Below are positions 26,602 through 33,261 of a stretch of DNA of 64,000 nucleotides, piece after piece (within the stretch, counting starts at the first letter, position 1; every line of letters starts with the position of its first letter). The notes beneath the pieces were generated by a model. It did no database searches. It was not told where the DNA came from and saw only the letters and a list, made by a program, of their open reading frames with translations. The stretch comes from an uncultured bacterium. GTDB lineage: Bacteria; Cyanobacteriota; Vampirovibrionia; Gastranaerophilales; Gastranaerophilaceae. The stretch lies in contig CAREDV010000002.1 of the NCBI GenBank assembly GCA_948964545.1, positions 277,983 through 341,982 of the forward strand, read 5' to 3'. The translations under genes were made by a program, and so were the position numbers.

Positions 26602-26916
26602 TTATTCTAAATTTTTAGCGTAATCGGTATATTCTTTAATAAAATCAATAATTTCCAATGCAAGTTCTTTTCTGATATCAACAGGTGCATTTTTTAAATA
26701 TTCCATAGCATGAGATACTTTAATATTTTTATCGTACCATCTACGCATAATGTAGTTATACTGATCGTCTAATGACATTTCAATATTAAAATCAATATCT
26801 TTCAATCTGTCGATAATAAAATCGGCACAACGAACTTGAATATATTCTTCAGCTTTTTCTAAACTTGCAACAGCTCTGCTAACTGTCGGATCTATATCAT
26901 ACCAGCGTTTTTTCAT
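26602..26916 (-). CDS. small protein built of two RWYD repeats
   Basis: The 104-residue product starting at the ATG at 26916 contains a tandem duplication: KRWYDIDPTVSRAVASLEKA (residues 2-21) and RRWYDKNIKVSHAMEYLKNA (about 58-77), each followed by a helix with R-x-x-x-A-x-x-I-I-D. The spacing between copies is about 56 residues. No known family is recognised; no signal peptide or membrane segment is present. I prefer 26916 to the upstream ATG at 26943 because a near-consensus promoter covers the region between them and its -10 box ends six bases before 26916, implying a leaderless message. It is divergent from the secreted protein at 26973. Confidence 0.75.
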   Translation of the reverse strand: MKKRWYDIDPTVSRAVASLEKAEEYIQVRCADFIIDRLKDIDFNIEMSLDDQYNYIMRRWYDKNIKVSHAMEYLKNAPVDIRKELALEIIDFIKEYTDYAKNLE

Positions 26917-26922
26917 AACACA

Positions 26923-26951
26923 ATAATACAAATTTTTTGCCATTCTGTCAA
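26923..26951 (-). promoter_or_regulatory. leaderless promoter of the RWYD-repeat gene
   Basis: Minus strand: TTGACA (26951-26946), 17-base spacer, TATTAT (26928-26923), six bases, ATG at 26916. This is near perfect sigma-70 sequence. Its -35 box lies within the spacer of the opposite promoter. Confidence 0.75.
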
Positions 26952-26966
26952 GATTTGTTATATAAT
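26937..26966 (+). promoter_or_regulatory. leaderless promoter of the 382-aa secreted protein gene
   Basis: TTGCCA (26937-26942), 18-base spacer, TATAAT (26961-26966), GTCATT, then ATG at 26973. It physically overlaps the divergent minus-strand promoter, so the two are likely mutually exclusive. Confidence 0.7.
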
Positions 26967-26972
26967 GTCATT

Positions 26973-28121
26973 ATGAAAAAGGTTATTTCCTGGGTATTGT
27001 TATTAATATTTTTGGGCTCACATTCTTATGCGGATGTTTTGCAAGGGCATGCTGAAAAAGTTGAACAGTATGAAAAACGCCTTGAACAAGAACTTTTTAC
27101 GGGTAAGGTAGAAAATCTTGAACGCAAAGATATAATTAATATGACGGTATCTCAGGTTTTGGATAGTAGTATAAATATTGAAGGTGATGAGTTTTTTGCC
27201 GAAGTTACCGATGAGGTTAAGGGGGATAAGGGGGTAATTATCCCCAAAGGCACGGTTGCTCATGGGAAAATTACTCATACTGTTGACCCTAAAAGGTTAG
27301 GTCGTCCAGGGTGGATAGAATTAGATTTTGATTACCTAATCACTCCTGACGGTCGTGAAATTCCTATTGAGGGGAAAATGTCTACTAAACTTCATCCAGT
27401 AGCTGAAGTTTCTAAAATTGTTGCGCAGGATGTTGGTTATACTCTTGTCGGAGGTGCGGTCGGAGGGTTTGCTGCTCTTAATTGGCTGGGGCTTGAGGCT
27501 GCTATTGCTTCTCAGGGGTATACTCTGGCAGGCGGGGCTGCTGTTGGCGGTGCAATCGGACTTGGTATGGCATTAATCCGAAAAGGGCATGATGTCTTAA
27601 TCGCTCCAGGCGATCAGATTAGAGTTAAAATCAATACGACTGTTCCTTTGCCTGTATATAAAGAAGAAGCTTTAAAACAGCATGAAATGTTTTATCCAGG
27701 GCTGGATATCCAAATTAGCGACATAAAACATGAGGAAGATCCATTTGGCGAGGTAAATACTATAACCTTGACGGTTATGATTTCCAATATGTCAGATAAG
27801 ACTTTTTCAGGACTTGATATGGCATTAGTTAATGATTACAACTCGGTTTTTCGCCCCTCAATTTTCGGGGATACAAAGCTCATGTTTAAGCAAATACGAC
27901 CTGGGGATAAATTTGCAGGCAGGGTGTCTTTTGCTGTTGATAATATTAATAGACGTTTTTGGCTGACATTTTATGACAGACGTAAAGGAATGGCTTTGAC
28001 AAAAATTTCTATTGATAATGCATATAGAAATGTTTCAAACAAAACCAAAAAGAAAAATCAAAAGATAAAAAAGAAAAAAACAAATTTTAAAAAAGAAAAA
28101 GATCTTTGGGATATGCGATAA
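26973..28121 (+). CDS. exported protein of unknown function
   Basis: The 382-residue protein begins with a signal peptide (MKKVISWVLLLIFLGSHSYA, cleavage likely after A20). The region about 80-155 contains short beta-rich modules (IIPKGTVAHGKITH, WIELDFDYLITPDGREIPI). A Gly/Ala-rich hydrophobic stretch at about 160-200 could insert in a membrane. The tail (about 350-382) is very lysine rich. I recognise no family. The ATG at 26973 lacks a Shine-Dalgarno sequence but lies six bases after a TATAAT. The frame upstream to 26937 is not used. Confidence 0.75.
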   Translation: MKKVISWVLLLIFLGSHSYADVLQGHAEKVEQYEKRLEQELFTGKVENLERKDIINMTVSQVLDSSINIEGDEFFAEVTDEVKGDKGVIIPKGTVAHGKITHTVDPKRLGRPGWIELDFDYLITPDGREIPIEGKMSTKLHPVAEVSKIVAQDVGYTLVGGAVGGFAALNWLGLEAAIASQGYTLAGGAAVGGAIGLGMALIRKGHDVLIAPGDQIRVKINTTVPLPVYKEEALKQHEMFYPGLDIQISDIKHEEDPFGEVNTITLTVMISNMSDKTFSGLDMALVNDYNSVFRPSIFGDTKLMFKQIRPGDKFAGRVSFAVDNINRRFWLTFYDRRKGMALTKISIDNAYRNVSNKTKKKNQKIKKKKTNFKKEKDLWDMR

Positions 28122-28174
28122 TTGTAACATTTTCGTCATATCAATCTTGAAATATAAACTTCATGTGTTACAAT
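28122..28174 (+). promoter_or_regulatory. promoter with inverted repeat, possible BlaI-like operator
   Basis: TTGAAA (28147-28152), 16-base spacer, TACAAT (28169-28174). TTGTAACA (28122-28129) and TGTTACAA (28166-28173) form a perfect 8-base inverted repeat; the second half covers the -10 box. BlaI/MecI repressors bind dyads containing TACA/TGTA, so autoregulation of the next gene is plausible. The two halves are far apart (36 bases), which is unusual for a single operator; they could be two half sites or by chance. Confidence 0.45.
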
Positions 28175-28205
28175 GTTAGTAATTAAAAGAAAGTAGAGGA
28201 ACAAT

Positions 28206-28544
28206 ATGGTGTGCGGCAAATTAGAAATTGATATTTTGAACTCATTCTGGAATTTGACTCATGAAAATGAGGATAGGGATGTGTCTATTCAAGATATTGT
28301 CGATGATTTGTCTTCTAACGGTGTAGAAAGAGCATATACTACTATAAAAACCGTTATGGACAGATTGACAGTTAAATCTATACTTGTTCGCTACAAAGTT
28401 GGTAAAAAATTCTTCTATAAGGCTGCGATGTCTAAAGAAGAAATGGCTGAAGAAGCTGTGAAAACAGTTGCAGAACAATTTTTTAACGGAAGTTATATTG
28501 AGTTAATCAGATTTGCTGAGAGTAAATCTCAAATGTTAGTATGA
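28206..28544 (+). CDS. BlaI/MecI/CopY-family transcriptional repressor
   Basis: The 112-residue protein has the winged-helix of the penicillinase-repressor family: LEIDILNSFW in helix 1, the recognition region AYTTIKTVMDRLTVKSIL, and the wing/linker RYKVGKKFFYKAAMSKEE. Dimerisation helices follow. AGAGGAA precedes the ATG at 28206. There is no BlaR1/MecR1 sensor protease or beta-lactamase next to it, so the signal is unknown. It overlaps the next gene by 4 bases and heads a four-gene operon with an unknown protein, a secreted protein and radA. Confidence 0.88.
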   Translation: MVCGKLEIDILNSFWNLTHENEDRDVSIQDIVDDLSSNGVERAYTTIKTVMDRLTVKSILVRYKVGKKFFYKAAMSKEEMAEEAVKTVAEQFFNGSYIELIRFAESKSQMLV

Positions 28545-28906
28545 AAAAAGATAGAGCAATAGCTGCTGATTTAATTAGGCAGGTTTTAATTTCTCGTGTG
28601 TGTGTAAGAGAAGCCGTTTTAAATTTTCCGCGTGATACAGATGATAAAAGTATACATGCGGTTTATCATGCCCTTGTTCATTATGAGGCTGATGAGGATT
28701 TGAGAAAGCGTGATGAAGTTTATAAGGAAGAACAAGATGATTATCTTGAATTTTTAGCTGATATTTTAGAGCGCGGAGAGGATATTCCACAAAATATTAT
28801 AAATAATTATGAAAATTATTATGCTTGTGCTAATATACCTCATGAGAATAATTCAAAAGGTTTTTTGAAAAGTTTTTTTAGATTTTTAAATATTAGGGAG
28901 AAATAA
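28541..28906 (+). CDS. unknown acidic protein in BlaI-radA operon
   Basis: The 121-residue protein starts inside the stop of the BlaI-like gene (ATGA overlap). It appears entirely helical, with many Asp/Glu, and no signal peptide or membrane segment. I recognise no family. The next gene begins directly after its stop. Confidence 0.75.
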   Translation: MKKDRAIAADLIRQVLISRVCVREAVLNFPRDTDDKSIHAVYHALVHYEADEDLRKRDEVYKEEQDDYLEFLADILERGEDIPQNIINNYENYYACANIPHENNSKGFLKSFFRFLNIREK

Positions 28907-29947
28907 ATGAAAAAAATAGTTACATTAATTACAGTATTATTACTTGCATCATCAGTTACATTTGCAAAAACACCGCAAACACTTGATGTTTTACCTTTGA
29001 TGTCCTCACAGTCAAATCATGCTGATAGACTTTGGGTCGGCACATTTCAACTAGTTTGGAATGACTTAATGGATGGAATTGTTAAAGGGCCTGTAAAATT
29101 TACGAATGGTACACCGCAGCTTGTTAAGGCTTTAAATAAACAATCATTTACAGCAAATGATTTGTCTGAAAGTTCATATTATAAAACCTACGGAGAAACT
29201 TCACCTGAGCTGAAAACTCAAATTGAAACAGCTATTAAAGAAAAATTTGACGAAACAAGTGATGTTTTAGATGGTCTTGATTGGAGTAAAGGCGAAGGAA
29301 AATATACTGTTTATGCCATGCTGAAAAAAGATTTTAAATTTATGACAGCATTTGATAAGTTAAAACCTGCTAGATTTGCACGTTCTCTTGCTAAAGTGAA
29401 CTTTTTTGGCATAGACAATAACAGTAATAAAATTCTTGATGACATGGTTCATGTATTGTTCTATAATTCATCAAACGACTTTGCTGTTGCTATAATTACT
29501 GATGGACCTGATATTTTGTATTTATATCGAACAAATGATAATAAAACTTTTGATAAACTATATGCAGATATGCAGAACAAAGAATCTCAATATGTTGGTA
29601 ATAGAGAATTTTCATCAAAAGATGAATTAAAAGTTCCTGATATTAATCTATATAGAATGAAATCATTTGATGAATTATGCAATCACAATATTAAAGGTAC
29701 AAATTTTGAAATAGGTCAGGCTATAGAAACTGTTGACTTTAAAATGAATAATGAAGGTGTAAAATTAAAATCTGAAGCTTTGATTATGACTAAAATGTCT
29801 GCATTGTTGCCTGGAGAAGTTTCTAAACCAAGAAAATTCTTCTTTGATGATACTTTTGTAATGTTTTTACAGGAAAGTGATAAAGAACAGCCATATTTTG
29901 CTTTGAGAGTGCATGATGTATCTTTGATTAACAAGACAGGCAGATAA
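28907..29947 (+). CDS. exported serpin-like protein (distant)
   Basis: The 346-residue protein has a signal peptide (MKKIVTLITVLLLASSVTFA). The C-terminus (FFFDDTFVMFLQESDK, then PYFALRVHDVSL) resembles the serpin shutter/C-terminal strand pattern F-x-x-D-x-x-F-x-F-x-I with L-F-x-G-R-V, and the body has serpin-like alternation, but hallmark reactive-loop residues cannot be confirmed. I therefore call it serpin-like only tentatively; a conserved clostridial-type exported family of unknown function is the alternative. GGGAG precedes the ATG at 28907. Its TAA shares one base with the radA ATG, so the two are translationally coupled. Confidence 0.6.
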   Translation: MKKIVTLITVLLLASSVTFAKTPQTLDVLPLMSSQSNHADRLWVGTFQLVWNDLMDGIVKGPVKFTNGTPQLVKALNKQSFTANDLSESSYYKTYGETSPELKTQIETAIKEKFDETSDVLDGLDWSKGEGKYTVYAMLKKDFKFMTAFDKLKPARFARSLAKVNFFGIDNNSNKILDDMVHVLFYNSSNDFAVAIITDGPDILYLYRTNDNKTFDKLYADMQNKESQYVGNREFSSKDELKVPDINLYRMKSFDELCNHNIKGTNFEIGQAIETVDFKMNNEGVKLKSEALIMTKMSALLPGEVSKPRKFFFDDTFVMFLQESDKEQPYFALRVHDVSLINKTGR

Positions 29948-31317
29948 TGGCAAAAATTAAATCAAAATGGGTTTGTACAGAGTGCGGGTATGAAACTGCT
30001 GGGTATTTAGGTAAATGTCCTGAATGCGGAGCGTGGGGCACGTTAATTGAAGAAACTCAATTTACTTCAAAATCATCACAAAATTCTGTTCATGATGAAT
30101 TTATAAATAAAGAAAAACCTGAACTTTTGAAAGATATTCATATAGGTGAAGAAGTTCGAGTATCAACTAATATTTCTGAATTTGACAGAATTCTTGGCGG
30201 AGGTTTGGTTCAGGGGTCGCTTGTATTAATTGCAGGCGATCCTGGTATAGGTAAATCGACAATTCTTTTACAGACAAGTGGTGAACTTTGTACAAATAAT
30301 AAAAAGGTTTTATATATATCAGCTGAAGAAAGTTCAAGCCAGTTAAAACTTAGAGCTGAAAGGCTTTCTATAAATGCAGAAAATTTGTATATTTATCCGC
30401 AGACTTCAATGGAAAGTATAAAATTACAGATTGAAGAAATTATGCCTGATGTTGTAATAATTGATAGTATTCAGGCTGTGTATTCTCAAAATGTTGCAAG
30501 TTCTGCTGGAAGTGTTTCGCAAATTCGCGAGTGCACTAACCTTTTGATGCATATCGCAAAATCTAAGAATATAACCATTATCGTAATAGGCCATGTGACA
30601 AAAGAGGGTAATATTGCAGGCCCTAAGGTTCTTGAGCACATGGTTGATACAGTAATTTATTTTGAGGGTGACAAATATAAGTCATATAGAATGCTTCGTT
30701 CTATGAAAAATCGTTTTGGAAACACATCAGAGGTTGGGATTTTTGAAATGTGTACAGCTGGTTTGAAGTGTGTTACAAATCCTAATGAATTATTTTTGAA
30801 TGAACGTTCTCAGGTGGCAGTTCCTGGCAGCGCAATTGTTGTTACTAATGAAGGGACACGTCCGCTTCTGGTTGAAATTCAAGCACTTGTTGGAACAACT
30901 CCATATCCGACACCGCGCCGAGTGGCAAATGGTGTTGATACAAGCAGGGTTTTGCAAATTCTTGCTGTGTTGGAAAAACGTGTAGGGTTAAATCTTTCGA
31001 AACAGGATGTGTATGTGAATGTTATGGGCGGTATTGATGTTTCAGAGCCGTCAGCAGATTTAGGAATTGCGCTTGCTATTGCAACTTGTGCACGTGATGT
31101 TGTGGTAGACCCTCAAACAGTTATTATTGGTGAAATTGGTTTATCAGGTGAAATACATCCTGTAAATAATATTGAAAAACGTTTAAATGAAGCGGTAATG
31201 TCAGGCTTTAAAAAAGCTATAATTCCTAATGCCAACAAAATAAATTGTGACAAAATTGAAATTGTAACTGTAAAACGTCTTATGGATGCAATTTCAGCCT
31301 GTGTATCTTCAAAATAA
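29947..31317 (+). CDS. radA: DNA repair protein RadA (Sms)
   Basis: RadA helps process recombination intermediates by extending heteroduplex DNA as a hexameric helicase. The 456-residue protein has the N-terminal zinc finger C-x2-C...C-x2-C (CTECGYETAGYLGKCPECG), a RecA-like ATPase with Walker A GDPGIGKST, the RadA-specific KNRFG motif followed by NTSEVGIFEM, and the C-terminal Lon-protease-like domain (VNVMGGIDVSEPSADLGIALA) without a catalytic dyad expected. All typical parts are intact. Confidence 0.98.
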   Translation: MAKIKSKWVCTECGYETAGYLGKCPECGAWGTLIEETQFTSKSSQNSVHDEFINKEKPELLKDIHIGEEVRVSTNISEFDRILGGGLVQGSLVLIAGDPGIGKSTILLQTSGELCTNNKKVLYISAEESSSQLKLRAERLSINAENLYIYPQTSMESIKLQIEEIMPDVVIIDSIQAVYSQNVASSAGSVSQIRECTNLLMHIAKSKNITIIVIGHVTKEGNIAGPKVLEHMVDTVIYFEGDKYKSYRMLRSMKNRFGNTSEVGIFEMCTAGLKCVTNPNELFLNERSQVAVPGSAIVVTNEGTRPLLVEIQALVGTTPYPTPRRVANGVDTSRVLQILAVLEKRVGLNLSKQDVYVNVMGGIDVSEPSADLGIALAIATCARDVVVDPQTVIIGEIGLSGEIHPVNNIEKRLNEAVMSGFKKAIIPNANKINCDKIEIVTVKRLMDAISACVSSK

Positions 31318-31329
31318 AAATTTTTCATC

Positions 31330-31358
31330 TTGAAATCTATATAAATATAAGTTATAAT
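31330..31358 (+). promoter_or_regulatory. promoter of the prepilin-like gene
   Basis: TTGAAA (31330-31335), 17-base spacer, TATAAT (31353-31358). The 5' UTR would be about 25 bases with GGGG as ribosome binding site. Confidence 0.7.
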
Positions 31359-31388
31359 AGTAAAGTATACATTTATAGGGGCTGAGTT

Positions 31389-32102
31389 ATGAAATTACAA
31401 GAAGCATTTGATAGATGCTGTTGCAATAGTGTTACTTATTCTAAGGGGTTCACGCTTGCAGAGGTTCTTGTCACATTGGGTATTATTGGCGTTATATCTG
31501 CAATGACTTTACCAACATTAATGAAAAATCATCAGCGGCAGGTTTATGTAACACAGTTACGTACTGTTGTAAGTCAATTGTCGCAGGCTGTTGAGATGGC
31601 TATACAAGAGCATAATGCTATGACAATGGCAGAAACACCATACAAGCTTTCTAACAATCAAGCAGCGCAGCAATTTTTAAGCAGATATTTAAAGATTGTG
31701 CAAACATGTAATACCCAAAGAACTCCTTGTATGGCAAGTGAATATAAACTATTGGATGGTAACCTGTTTAATGATTGGGCTATGGAAGTAAGTGCCTCAT
31801 CACCTTGTGTTTCTCTGGCAAACGGTGCTGCAGTTTGTATGAGTGATGGTTTTGATACTGACGAATATCGTAATGGTGAATACATATGGCACGATTATGT
31901 CAGACTATATATTGATGTCAACGGCTCTCAAGGCCCAAATGTTTTAGGACGTGATTTCTTTTATGCAGAACTGTATAGCGACGGTAAAATCTCAGATAGT
32001 TATACTAATGATTTCAGTTGGGCTCGCGAGGGTAATGAATCGACTTATGGAAGCGGCTGTTTATCAAAAATTATAGTTGACGGATGGAAAATGGATTACT
32101 AA
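31389..32102 (+). CDS. type IV prepilin/pseudopilin-like protein
   Basis: The 237-residue protein has a 20-residue leader ending SKG, cleavage expected before F21, then FTLAEVLVTLGIIGVISAMT with Glu at mature position 5, the hallmark for prepilin peptidase PilD processing. The leader contains three consecutive cysteines (10-12), which is odd. The globular domain has paired cysteines that could form disulfides and is variable as in other such proteins. Members of this lineage have many similar prepilins; whether it forms filaments or acts as a pseudopilin is unknown. The PilB-like gene at the start of the window is the only other pilus-related gene seen. Confidence 0.9.
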   Translation: MKLQEAFDRCCCNSVTYSKGFTLAEVLVTLGIIGVISAMTLPTLMKNHQRQVYVTQLRTVVSQLSQAVEMAIQEHNAMTMAETPYKLSNNQAAQQFLSRYLKIVQTCNTQRTPCMASEYKLLDGNLFNDWAMEVSASSPCVSLANGAAVCMSDGFDTDEYRNGEYIWHDYVRLYIDVNGSQGPNVLGRDFFYAELYSDGKISDSYTNDFSWAREGNESTYGSGCLSKIIVDGWKMDY

Positions 32103-32124
32103 TTAACTTTTTTTTTAATATTTT

Positions 32125-32157
32125 AAAAAAAACTAATCTGCTTGATTAGTTTTTTTG
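32125..32157 (+). terminator. intrinsic terminator after the prepilin gene
   Basis: AAAACTAATC (32129-32138) pairs with GATTAGTTTT (32144-32153), loop TGCTT, followed by Ts. Confidence 0.9.
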
Positions 32158-32211
32158 TTTGTTATATAAATAAAATGTTAAAGTTTTTACAAAAGAAAGA
32201 AGGGAAAACTT

Positions 32212-33216
32212 ATGGTAAAAGTAGCTATTAACGGATTCGGTAGAATCGGTAGAAACACATTAAGAGCAGCTATCAGAGAAGGTATCTTTGATGAAATCGA
32301 TTACGTTGCAATCAACGACCCTGGTTTAACTCCTGCTAATGCTGCACACGTTTTCAAATATGACTCAGTTATGGGTAAATTCTGCGGTACTGTAGAAGTA
32401 GTTGAAGACGGTCTTGTAATTAATGGCAAAAAAATTAAATTTTTCGCAGAAAAAGACCCTGCAAATCTTCCTTGGAAAGATTTGGGTGTTGAAGTTGTTG
32501 TAGAATCAACAGGCTTCTATACAGATGCTGAAAAAGCTAAAGCTCATATTGCAGCTGGTGCTAAAAAAGTTATTATTTCAGCTCCTGCTAAAAACGAAGA
32601 CAAAACTATCGTTTTGGGTGTTAACGAAAATGAATATGATCCTGAAAAACACAATGTTATTTCTATGGCATCTTGTACTACAAACTGCTTAGCACCTGTT
32701 GCTAAAGTTTTGGATGAAAAATTCGGTATCGTTAAAGGTTTGATGACTACAGTTCACTCTTATACAGGTGACCAAAGAATACTTGATGCTGGACACAAAG
32801 ATCCTCGCAGAGCTCGTGCTGGCGCTTTGAATATCGTTCCTACAACAACTGGTGCTGCTAAAGCTGTTGCATTAGTATTGCCTCAATTGAAAGGTAAATT
32901 GAACGGTTTTGCTATGAGAGTTCCTACTCCTGATGTATCAGTAGTTGACGTTGTTGTTGAAACAGCTAAACCAGTTACAGCAGAAGCTGTAAATGCTGCT
33001 TTGAAAGAAGCTGCTGACGGACATGTACTTTGCTACACAGAAGAACCATTAGTTTCTTCTGACTTTATCGGTTCATCTCAATCTTCAACTGTTGATGCTG
33101 CATTGACTATGACAATGGGCGAAAATATGGTTAAAGTTGTTTCTTGGTACGATAATGAAATGGGTTATTCAACTCGTTTAGCTGAAACTACAAAAATGGT
33201 TGCTTCTAAATTATAA
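32212..33216 (+). CDS. gap: glyceraldehyde-3-phosphate dehydrogenase
   Basis: The glycolytic enzyme oxidises glyceraldehyde 3-phosphate with NAD to 1,3-bisphosphoglycerate. The 334-residue protein has the N-terminal Rossmann motif INGFGRIGR, the cofactor loop AINDPG (33-38; Asp suggests NAD preference), catalytic C155 in SMASCTTNC, and the WYDNEMGYSTRL C-terminal signature. AAGAAGGG precedes the ATG at 32212. The codon use (many GCT, GGT, GTT) looks more biased than neighbours, consistent with high expression. It stands between two terminators. Confidence 0.98.
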   Translation: MVKVAINGFGRIGRNTLRAAIREGIFDEIDYVAINDPGLTPANAAHVFKYDSVMGKFCGTVEVVEDGLVINGKKIKFFAEKDPANLPWKDLGVEVVVESTGFYTDAEKAKAHIAAGAKKVIISAPAKNEDKTIVLGVNENEYDPEKHNVISMASCTTNCLAPVAKVLDEKFGIVKGLMTTVHSYTGDQRILDAGHKDPRRARAGALNIVPTTTGAAKAVALVLPQLKGKLNGFAMRVPTPDVSVVDVVVETAKPVTAEAVNAALKEAADGHVLCYTEEPLVSSDFIGSSQSSTVDAALTMTMGENMVKVVSWYDNEMGYSTRLAETTKMVASKL

Positions 33217-33233
33217 TTTTAGATAAAACTAAT

Positions 33234-33261
33234 AAAAAAGACCTCGTTCGAGGTCTTTTTT
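33234..33261. terminator. bidirectional terminator between gap and M16 gene
   Basis: GACCTC (33240-33245) and GAGGTC (33250-33255) pair around GTTC, flanked by six As and six Ts; it touches the stop codon of the convergent M16 peptidase gene. Confidence 0.92.

Noticed and set aside
26917..26943. Start at ATG 26943 for the RWYD-repeat protein
   Set aside because: The interval contains the -10 box and spacer of a near-consensus promoter, so it is not transcribed from that promoter.
28206..28544. Beta-lactam resistance locus
   Set aside because: Only a BlaI-like repressor is present; no BlaR1/MecR1, beta-lactamase or PBP2a homologue adjoins it.
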